From NCBI GenBank assembly GCA_946887105.1, contig CAMPKJ010000117.1, positions 1-14,040 on the forward strand: a stretch of DNA of 14,040 nucleotides. The letters run 5' to 3'. Position 1 is the first letter of the stretch; every line of letters starts with the position of its first letter. The stretch comes from an uncultured Acidobacteriota bacterium (lineage in GTDB: Bacteria > Acidobacteriota > Thermoanaerobaculia > Gp7-AA8). A program made the translations under genes and the position numbers. Positions 1 to 6,700 of the stretch are shown here, piece after piece. A model generated the notes under the pieces. The model did not search any database. It was not told where the DNA came from and saw nothing but the letters and a program-made list of their open reading frames with translations.

Positions 1-2
1 AC

Positions 3-1154
3 GTGGATCGCGGGTCGCCGTTGTTTCCGGAGGTGCCGAAGCGGCACCGCATTCATCGCGGGCTCATCACCGAGCGGCAGGAGCACATCTTCACGTGGAT
101 GGCCGTAGTGGTGATCCTGTTGTACGTGAGCGCGTGGGTCGGCGCGATCGTGGAGATCCGCCGTCGCGTCGCCGAGCCTGCATTCGGTCCGCCTGCCGGG
201 CCCGCGGCACTGGCAGCGCCCTCGACGCCGAGCCAGGAGATCACGACGAAGATCTTCGGTGACGCGGCGCCGCAGACGCCCTTTCTCACCGAGGCCATGC
301 TCGCGTTTCTGAATCCGTTGCGCGGCGCGAGCGGAGAAGTGCGCTACGTGCCGGCGCTTCCCGGCACGCCGGTCGTGCGCGACGCGCCGGGCGGCGCGCG
401 GACGGTCATCGAAGGATCGCCGCGTCCCGACTTCAGCGCTCCGGAGCAGCGCGGCATCTACAAGTTCGCCGTCGAGCTGAACAAAGCGACGAAGGCGATC
501 GAAGGCGTCAGCATCGTCACGCTCGTGCCGCGATCGGAGAAGCGCAGCGGCCGCATCGGCCAGTACCAGCTCGGCAGCTGGCCGTGGGAGAGCGGCGGCA
601 CGCCCAAGTCGGAGCGTTACGCGCCGCCGTCAGGCTTCATCGAAGTCACGCCGGAGAATCAGGACTTCTACGTCTCCGAGCACTTCCGCCTGCGCGACTT
701 TCTCACCAAGGACCAGCGCAACGTCTGGCCGAAATACCTGCTGCTCGATCCGAAACTGATCGACAAGCTCGAGCTCACCATTCAGGAACTGGAGCGGCAG
801 GGCGTGAAGATCACCGGCATGCACGTGATGAGCGGCTTCCGCACGCCGCGGTACAACCATAGCGGCGGCAATACCGCGGGTCGCGCCAACCTCAGCCGTC
901 ACATGTACGGCGACGCGGCCGACGTGTACGTCGACAACAACCGCGATGGATCACCGGACGACATCACCGGAGACGGCCGGGTGACCGTTCGCGACGCCGA
1001 GCGTTTTGCGCAGGCGGCCGAGGCGGTCGAGCGCCGGCACCGGTCGCTCGTCGGCGGCATCGGCGTGTACGTGGCCTGCTGCGGGCACGGACCTTTCACA
1101 CACATCGACGTACGCGGCTATCGCGCGCGCTGGAGAGGAACCGGGAATGGGTAG
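3..1154 (+). CDS. Membrane-anchored M15-family (D-Ala-D-Ala carboxypeptidase-like) peptidase, 5' end at window edge
   Basis: Seen: 383 residues from a GTG at the very edge of the window, so the true start may lie upstream. One hydrophobic segment at about residues 31-50 follows a basic N-terminus, giving an N-in signal anchor. A low-complexity Ala/Pro linker follows, then a C-terminal domain from about residue 223. That domain carries SGFRTP (277-282), an HxxGxAxD motif (His300, Asp307) and THID (His367, Asp369). These are the zinc-ligand motifs of M15A/VanY-like peptidases, which cut peptidoglycan stem peptides or cross-links. Between the two ligand motifs, residues 311-330 insert an Asp/Asn/Gly-rich stretch like a calcium-binding loop. 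Inferred: a periplasmic cell-wall peptidase tethered to the inner membrane. The substrate is not determined. The next gene starts 19 nt downstream, so the two may be co-transcribed. Confidence 0.85.
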   Translation: MDRGSPLFPEVPKRHRIHRGLITERQEHIFTWMAVVVILLYVSAWVGAIVEIRRRVAEPAFGPPAGPAALAAPSTPSQEITTKIFGDAAPQTPFLTEAMLAFLNPLRGASGEVRYVPALPGTPVVRDAPGGARTVIEGSPRPDFSAPEQRGIYKFAVELNKATKAIEGVSIVTLVPRSEKRSGRIGQYQLGSWPWESGGTPKSERYAPPSGFIEVTPENQDFYVSEHFRLRDFLTKDQRNVWPKYLLLDPKLIDKLELTIQELERQGVKITGMHVMSGFRTPRYNHSGGNTAGRANLSRHMYGDAADVYVDNNRDGSPDDITGDGRVTVRDAERFAQAAEAVERRHRSLVGGIGVYVACCGHGPFTHIDVRGYRARWRGTGNG

Positions 1155-1160
1155 TTCTGA

Positions 1161-1166
1161 AGGAGG
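1161..1166 (+). promoter_or_regulatory. Shine-Dalgarno AGGAGG deciding the start of the zinc-ribbon gene
   Basis: A perfect AGGAGG ends 7 nt before a GTG at 1174 and 4 nt before an in-frame GTG at 1171. The 7-nt spacing favours 1174. The open frame extends back to 1006 inside the preceding gene, and an ATG at 1147 is also in frame, but neither has a comparable site. Confidence 0.75.
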
Positions 1167-1173
1167 TACCGTG

Positions 1174-1602
1174 GTGACTGAGTTTCAATGTCCCGAGTGT
1201 CAAAGCCGTCGCACCGACCCCTCGGTCGTGTGTCCGACGTGCGGCGCGCCGCCGATGCGCGAGGGAGAGCAACGCGCGCTCGAAGAGGAAGTCCGTTCCC
1301 AGGATCTCGAGCCGTACATCACGCTTCGCTACATCGCCCGGCTCTTCAAGGTCCTGGCCGTGCTGATGGTCGTGCTCCTGGTCGGCGAGATCGTGGTCGG
1401 ATTCATGACCGAAGGCACCGCATCGCTGCCCGAGCTGATCGGCGAGATCACCCGCCTGCTCGTGCTGGCGGGCTTGATGTGGGGAGGCGGCGACATCACG
1501 CTGCTGCTGATCGACGCCGGCCATGACCTCCGCGTGGCCCGCATTCTCCTGGGCCGCATCAATCACGAACTGCACCGGATGAACAGCGACAAAAAGAAAT
1601 AG
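1174..1602 (+). CDS. Small zinc-ribbon, two-TM membrane protein of unknown function
   Basis: Seen: 142 residues from GTG 1174, chosen for the AGGAGG just upstream. The N-terminus has a CPEC...CPTC zinc ribbon (Cys6, Cys9, Cys20, Cys23), then an acidic linker. Two hydrophobic segments follow at about residues 56-77 and 94-113, and the tail is basic and ends in a Lys run. The ribbon and tail are probably cytosolic, with both helices spanning the inner membrane. I do not recognise a named family. Bacterial proteins with an N-terminal zinc ribbon and a short membrane module are common and mostly uncharacterised. It lies 19 nt after the M15 peptidase gene on the same strand, so a shared transcript is plausible. 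Its stop is 2 nt from the stop of the convergent Doc-like gene. Confidence 0.75.
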   Translation: MTEFQCPECQSRRTDPSVVCPTCGAPPMREGEQRALEEEVRSQDLEPYITLRYIARLFKVLAVLMVVLLVGEIVVGFMTEGTASLPELIGEITRLLVLAGLMWGGGDITLLLIDAGHDLRVARILLGRINHELHRMNSDKKK

Positions 1603-1604
1603 AC

Positions 1605-2030
1605 CTACGCCGCCACGATGGCGCGGTTCATCACGTCGCGCAGCTCACGGAATGCGTTCTCCGGCGGGATGCCCAGCTCCTGACAGCTGCCGGCCCGCTT
1701 GAGGACGTTCTCCGCCGTCTTCTCATCGAAGACGCGCGTGTCGACGTTGCGGTTGTTGAGCTCGCAGAATGCGATGAGCGACGCCAGCGCGACGCGCCGG
1801 TTTCCGCCGCGGAACGGGCGCGCCTGCAGGAGCGCGAAGACCAGTGCCGCGACTTTGTCGGGGAAGGCCGGATAGGCTTCACGCCCGAGGGTGGTCACTT
1901 GCGGGCGCTGCACCGCGCTGACCAGGGCGAACTGCGACTCGATCACGCCCGGATGCGCCTGATTGCCGCCGAACTCGGAGCTGACCGCCTTGTGCAGGTC
2001 CACCACGTCCTGCACGGTGAGATAGCGCAC
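1605..2030 (-). CDS. Doc/Fic-fold protein (death-on-curing family) with degenerate Fic motif
   Basis: Seen: 141 residues from GTG 2030, opening with VRYLTVQDVVDLH, which matches the usual Doc N-terminus (M-x-YLT-x-x-x-V-x-x-IH). The EFGG segment at 19-22 and the helical AALVFALLQA (61-70) also fit the family, and the length is normal for it. The Fic motif, in Doc HxFxDGNKR, reads RPFRGGNRR (71-79): the His is Arg71 and the acidic residue is Gly75. Known: phage P1 Doc phosphorylates EF-Tu, and the motif His is essential for Fic/Doc chemistry. Inferred: a Doc-fold protein that is catalytically dead or altered. The start lies 7 nt after the stop of the upstream gene, so translation may be coupled; no good ribosome binding site is visible. 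The frame stays open back to an ATG at 2429, which would give a 274-residue fusion with a Pro/Lys/Ala tract. I prefer two genes because the Doc homology begins exactly at this GTG. Confidence 0.65.
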   Translation of the reverse strand: MRYLTVQDVVDLHKAVSSEFGGNQAHPGVIESQFALVSAVQRPQVTTLGREAYPAFPDKVAALVFALLQARPFRGGNRRVALASLIAFCELNNRNVDTRVFDEKTAENVLKRAGSCQELGIPPENAFRELRDVMNRAIVAA

Positions 2031-2037
2031 CCCGCCG

Positions 2038-2436
2038 TCAGTCGGTGAGCTTGCGAAGAGCGTTGGGGTACTTTTTGACGGCTTGCTTGAAGGCGGCGGC
2101 GATGGCGGGGTTGTTGAAGCCGGCGGTTTCGGAGGGGGCGGCGCTGCCTTTGCTGGAGCCGCTGCCGCTGCTTTTGGCTTTGGGCTCGGGGCTGCTGCCT
2201 TTTTCGGCGGAGCCGCTTTTTGGGGCTGCGGCTTTTTCGCTACCGGCTTTGCCTTCGCTTTTGGCGCCGGCTTTGGCTTTGCTGCTTTGACTGGCTTTGC
2301 TGCCTTGGACGGCTTGGCTGGCGGCTTTGCTTTTGCCGTTTTCGCCGCCTTTGGCGCTTTGCGGGCCGCTGGCTTTTTTGACTGAGGCTTTGTTGCTTTT
2401 GGCTGCTTTGGCTTTTGCTTTGTCGCCATGCGTCAT
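2038..2436 (-). CDS. Lys/Ala/Ser-rich low-complexity protein upstream of Doc-like gene; possible antitoxin or histone-like protein
   Basis: Seen: 132 residues. About the first 100 are disordered and basic, built from AK, SK, GSK and AGAK units with about 20 Lys. The last 30 or so are compositionally normal and helix-like, with NNPAIAAAFKQAVKKYPNAL near the C-terminus. ATG 2436 has GAGGA 5 nt upstream and a promoter just beyond. The alternative ATG at 2429, in another frame, would be 12 nt from that site. The codons of the C-terminal segment almost all end in C or G in this frame, while the competing frame gives a Pro/Ser/Thr-rich tract. Inferred: its position directly before a Doc-like gene is where an antitoxin would sit. 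The basic tail also resembles H1-like DNA-binding proteins. No Phd-like domain and no S/TxxxE(G/N) Fic-inhibitory motif is visible. The function is unknown. Confidence 0.55.
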   Translation of the reverse strand: MTHGDKAKAKAAKSNKASVKKASGPQSAKGGENGKSKAASQAVQGSKASQSSKAKAGAKSEGKAGSEKAAAPKSGSAEKGSSPEPKAKSSGSGSSKGSAAPSETAGFNNPAIAAAFKQAVKKYPNALRKLTD

Positions 2437-2441
2437 TTCAG

Positions 2442-2446
2442 TCCTC
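2442..2446 (-). promoter_or_regulatory. Shine-Dalgarno GAGGA for the Lys/Ala-rich gene
   Basis: GAGGA on the minus strand ends 5 nt before ATG 2436. This favours that start over the ATG at 2429, which opens the other frame and is 12 nt away. Confidence 0.55.
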
Positions 2447-2455
2447 AGGGCGGTG

Positions 2456-2485
2456 ATTGTAGCTCCCGTTAAGTGACTGAGTCAA
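2456..2485 (-). promoter_or_regulatory. Sigma-70-type promoter TTGACT-18-TACAAT for the Doc-like operon
   Basis: On the minus strand, TTGACT (2485-2480) and TACAAT (2461-2456) are separated by 18 nt. Each box matches 5 of 6 consensus bases. Transcription would begin near 2449, giving a leader of about 13 nt that still contains the GAGGA site. It is the best promoter match I found in the window. Confidence 0.6.
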
Positions 2486-2507
2486 TGTGGGTTACGGTGA
2501 AGTCACC
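2474..2507. promoter_or_regulatory. Palindromes at and upstream of the -35 box, candidate operator
   Basis: TGACTGAGTCA (2474-2484) is a perfect palindrome around a central G and overlaps the -35 hexamer and spacer. Upstream of it, GGTGAAGTCACC (2496-2507) is a second palindrome with 5-bp arms. The two share TGA...TCA edges. Binding at the first would block RNA polymerase, as in autoregulated toxin-antitoxin operons. The identity of any binding protein is not known. Confidence 0.4.
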
Positions 2508-2602
2508 TTCTGACCCACCGATTACGGAAATGACGCCTTCCCGCTAAGGTATTGAAAGGACGCGCTTTAGCGAATGTGCAACATGCACCGAAGGTTGTGC
2601 AA

Positions 2603-2902
2603 TCAGGCGCCTTCCACCGCCGCCTCGGCGTCGCTGGTCTCCGCGGCCGGGCCCGCTTCCTCGAACATCGGTTTTGCGTCGATGGCCAGGAACGCTCGTG
2701 CCTTGTCCGTCAATGTGTAGCCGCCGGAATCGGCGGTCAGCCACCCCTTGCCGACCAGTCCAACGGCAGGTTGTTCGCCGCCGCCGGCCGGATGCTTGAT
2801 CGCACTGACCTGGTCGGGCGTCATGGTCTCGAGGTTGAGCCGCCGGAACTCCTGTAGGACGCGGATCTCCTGGGAAGTGAGGTCGTTGGGCAGGATGATC
2901 AT
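2603..2902 (-). CDS. Small winged-helix-like protein coupled to nei
   Basis: Seen: 99 residues from ATG 2902. That ATG shares ATGA with the stop of the nei frame, a 4-nt overlap typical of translational coupling. Residues about 8-75 look like a winged helix: two helices (LTSQEIRVLQEF, TPDQVSAI), then GLVGKGWL and YTLTDKARAFL, resembling the last helix and wing of MarR/PadR-like folds. The last 25 or so residues are acidic and Ala-rich. Because of the nei frameshift, the frame appears joined to the first half of nei; that 362-residue reading is an artefact. Inferred role: a DNA-binding or regulatory accessory of the lhr-nei operon. I cannot name a family. Confidence 0.65.
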   Translation of the reverse strand: MIILPNDLTSQEIRVLQEFRRLNLETMTPDQVSAIKHPAGGGEQPAVGLVGKGWLTADSGGYTLTDKARAFLAIDAKPMFEEAGPAAETSDAEAAVEGA

Positions 2903-3691
2903 GCCTGTATTGTAGCGGGCGCCTGGCACCGCTCGCACCAGTACGTGCCGCGCGCGTGCTTTCCCTGCTTCGCGAATCGCACCGGCGTTCCGCACCGGCG
3001 GCACGGCTGGCCCCCGCGGCCGTACACGTATTGCTGCTGGCGCGGGTGGAGGCTGAACGTGGTCACGCGTCCGAAGCCCGGCTTCGTGACGTTCGCGATC
3101 ATCAGCTTGCGCGCGGTCTCGAGGATGTGCCGGAGCTGTTCGTCCGTGAGCGCGGACACGCGCGCGAACGGGTCGACGCGCCACGAACAGCACCTCGTTC
3201 TTGTACTCGTTCCCGATGCCGGCCACGACGCGCTGCTCGAGCAGTACGTCCGCGATCTCCTCGTTCGCGCAAGCACGCATGCGTTTCGTGGCTTCGTCGA
3301 AGTCGAACGTCTCGGCGAGGAGATCGGGCCCGATTGCAACGTCATCGTTGAACTCCGCGACCGGCACGTTGAACGCCACCGCCACCCACGCATCCGTCTC
3401 GATCACGATGCGCATGTCGCTGTGGCGCATCTGCCACCGCTCGCCCGGTTTGTAGAGGTGCCACGTACCGTGCATGCGCATGTGCGTGCGCAGGCGCAGG
3501 TCGCCTGAGAAGTGCATGATCAGATGTTTGCCTTCGGAGACGACGCGCTCGATGGTTCGCCCGGCGAGCGGAGTGTCGTGATCGACGCGCGCAAGTTGCG
3601 AGAACACGCTCTCGAACTCCGTGATCACCCGTCCGGCCAGCGCCGCGTGCAACGTGCGCGCGGCTCGATAGATGGTGTCACCCTCGGGCAC
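2899..3691 (-). CDS. nei: Nei/Fpg-family DNA glycosylase (endonuclease VIII-like), interrupted by a frameshift near 3177
   Basis: Function: a bifunctional base-excision glycosylase/AP lyase acting on oxidised bases. Seen: GTG start 3691 with AAGGA 10 nt upstream. The N-terminus PEGDTIYR carries the catalytic Pro2 and Glu3, and GKHL carries Lys55. THMRMHGTW and the H2TH segment LLEQRVVAGIGNEYKNEV follow. The frame then breaks: after VLFVAR (to about 3177) homology continues one frame over with VDPFARVSAL, ending at TGA 2899-2901. That part contains the CX2C-X18-CX2C zinc finger with the catalytic Arg in ARGTYWC. Restoring 2 nt in the CG run at 3177-3181 gives about 264 residues, the usual Nei size. 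The start is 28 nt after the lhr stop, and the stop overlaps the next start as ATGA. Known: lhr and nei are adjacent in mycobacteria as well. The break may be a real mutation or a sequencing error. Confidence 0.85.
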
Positions 3692-3718
3692 GGCGCGCCG
3701 ATTCCTTCATCGCGTCGT

Positions 3719-6700
3719 TCATCTGGCAAGTGCCCTCAACTGATATCCGAGTCCCGTCGCCGCGAATCCCTGCTCGACCAGGAACGGTGCGAGCGGCGAG
3801 CGCGATGCGGGCTGGTCATCGATCTCGGCGATGAGCAGTGCGCGCCGCGTGCCGTCGTGGACGAGCGACGCCAGGACGCGCGCCACCTCGCGGCCGATCA
3901 TCGAGCGCACCGGCTCGTCGTCGGGAAGGAAGAGCAGCAGTTGCTTTTCGCCGCGCGAGACGTAGCAGGCCATGAGGCCGTTGACGAGGATCACGTGCGC
4001 GCCCACGCTGCGCGACATCGTGAATGCCGACTCCGGCCATTTCACGATCGCGCCGTACGGATTCGCGGGATCGGTTGCGGCGAGCATCACCGTCTCCGGC
4101 TTCTCGGGCTCGTCGCGCATCGAGCGCAACAGATCGATCGCGCCCGGACCGGCGAACTGCGTCGCGCCGAGACCCGCCACGAAGTAACCGCGGCGGATGC
4201 GCCCGGCGTCTTCCATCGCGCGCAGGACCGGGTAAACCGCGGAGAAGCCGCCGAAGATGTTTTCGAGCGCCGGCGCCTCGCGTGTGACCACTCCGTAGCG
4301 CGCGAGGAGCTGTTGCGCGAGTGCGTTCGCGCGCTGCGTGTCGTTTGCCGTTGCGGGCGGAACGAGCGACCAGCGTCCCTGCGTCGATGGCGGCGCCGCC
4401 GTGCGGCGCGAGCGAAAGCGTCCGCCGGGGACGGAACGCTGCGACGCCTTTCCCTTCGCCGTGCGCGCAAAGGCGCGCAGCGCGTGAAACGTGTCGTTCG
4501 TGACCACCCCCTTCCACACCAGATCCCAGAGCGCGTCGATGACCTCGGCGGGAAAGCCGCCCACCGCGGTCTGGATCTGATGAAAGAACGACGCGCCGTG
4601 CGTGCGCAGGTAATCGACGATTGCCGATTCAGCGGTGTCCGGCGATGGCGCATGCAGCAGCGGCAGGTTGTCCGTCAGATACAGCGCGATGCGCCCATCG
4701 CGTTCTCCCAGCGGCTCGACGCCGACCCACACGATCTCGCCGGCCGCGCTGAGCGTGTCGAGATCGGACGGTTTGTAATCGGCGATGCGCGCGCCGAGGA
4801 TCTCGCTCTCGAAGATCGAGGCCGCCATCGAAAATCCCTGCAGCGACTCGACGACCTCGAGCAGCGCGTCGAGTCCGCGGCGTTTGCGCGTCACGCCCTG
4901 CCAGTTCGTGAAGAGGCGCGCCAGCACCGGTTGATCGACCGGCTCCGCCTCCTTGCGCAGTTTCGCCAGCGAGCGCCGGCGCACGATGCGCAGCACCTCC
5001 GACTCGCACCATTCGCGCTGCGTCCCGCCCGGACGGAACTCACCTTCGATCAGGCGTCCGCGCTCGACGAAGCGCGACAGCGCGTGATGGATGACCGCGG
5101 TGCCGAGGCCGTAGCGACGCGCGACGTCGTTCGGCGTGAACGGACCGTGCGTGCGCGCGTAACGCAGCACGAGATCGCCGACGGGGTCGGCGACGGGATC
5201 GAGATAGCGTTCCGCGACGCCGTGCGGAATGGGCGTGCCGAGCGCATCGCGATAGCGCGACGCGTCTTCGATGGCGATGAAGCGTTTGCCGCGCGCGACC
5301 GGCACCTCGAGGATGCGCCGCGTTCTGATCAGCTCCTCGACGAAACGCGCCGCCACGTCATGCTGAGCGGAGCGAAGCATCTCAGGATTCGAGGTCTGCG
5401 CATCCGGAGACTCTTCGGCGTCTGCGCGCCTCAGAGTGACGCGGGCGGCAATTTCCTCCAGCGAGAGATCGCCGAGGCGCAGCAGCAGATCGTGAATCGC
5501 GTCGATGGTCTTCGCCTTGTGCCGCTCATCGAGATGCTGCAGTTCGAGCTCGGTCTGTTCGAGCGCCTCCGGATCGAGCAGCTCGCGGAGCTCCGGCTCG
5601 CCGAGCAGCTCGCGCAGTTGCGATTGATCGATGGCCAGCGCCTGCGCGCGGCGCTCGGCGAGCGGGGCATCGCCGTCGTAGAGAAAATTCGCGACGTAGC
5701 GGAACAGCACCGACGCGGCGAACGGCGACGGCTTGCTCGTATCCGCGACGTGGATCCGCACGTCGCGTTTGCGGATCCTGCGCGCCAGCTCCACCAGCGC
5801 GGGCACGTCGAACACGTCGCGCAGCGCCTCGCGATAGGCCTCGAGAATGATCGGGAACGAGCCGTAGCGCGACGCGACCTGCAGCAGGTCGTACGCGCGC
5901 TTGCGCTGCTGCCAGAGCGGCATCCGTCCCTGGATGCGCGTGCGCGGCAAGAGCAGCGCGCGCGCCGCGGCTTCGCGGAACTTCGCGGCGAACATCGAGC
6001 TCGCGCCGAGCTGCCGCAGGAGCAGCGGCTCGACTTCGTCGGGATCGGGGATGACCAGCTCCACCGGCGGCGGCTGATCGGTTTCGGGGAAGCGCACGAT
6101 GAAACCGTCGTCGCTCCACATCGACTCGACGTCGAGCGCGAGTTGCTGCCGCACTTTCGCCGCCACCACCATCGCCCACGGCGCGTGAATCCTTCCGCCG
6201 AGCGGCGACAGCACGCAGACGCGCCAGTCGCCCAGCTCGTCCATCACCCGCTCGATGACGATGGTCTGATCGTCGGGCACGGCATTGGTGGCCTCTTCCT
6301 GATCGGCGAGGTACTGGAGGAAGTTCTCGGCCGCGAGCTGGTCGAGATCGTTGCGCGTGGTGAGGCGATGGATGGCATCGCTCTTTTTCGACGCGCGGAT
6401 CTCGCGCACGAGCTTGCCGATCGCCTCGCCGAACGGAACCGTGCGCTCCGCGGCGTCGGCTTTCCAGAACGGCATCTTGCCCGGCTGTCCGGGCGCGGGC
6501 GTGACGATCACTTTGTCGTGCGTGATTTCTTCGATGCGCCACGTCGATGCGCCGAGGATGAACGTCTCGCCGACGGCGGCCTCGAAGACCATCTCTTCAT
6601 CGAGCTCGCCGACGCGCGCGGACTGGTTCTTCTCCGTACCGGCCAGAAAGACGCCGTACAGCCCGCGATCGGGAATCGTGCCGCCGCTGGTGATGGCGAT

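Noticed and set aside
2045..2385. Plus-strand Gly/Ala/Phe- or Leu-rich frames opposite the Lys/Ala-rich gene
   Set aside because: They are complements of the repetitive Lys/Ala codons. The promoter and ribosome binding site are on the minus strand.
2540..2602. Possible terminator after the winged-helix gene
   Set aside because: Only very short imperfect stems such as CGCT-TT-AGCG are visible, with no T-run after them.
2603..3691. Single 362-residue protein joining nei and the winged-helix protein
   Set aside because: The middle (about 3176-2903) is out-of-frame Pro/Arg/Ala-rich sequence. The adjacent frame carries the Nei zinc finger, and the ATGA junction marks two genes.
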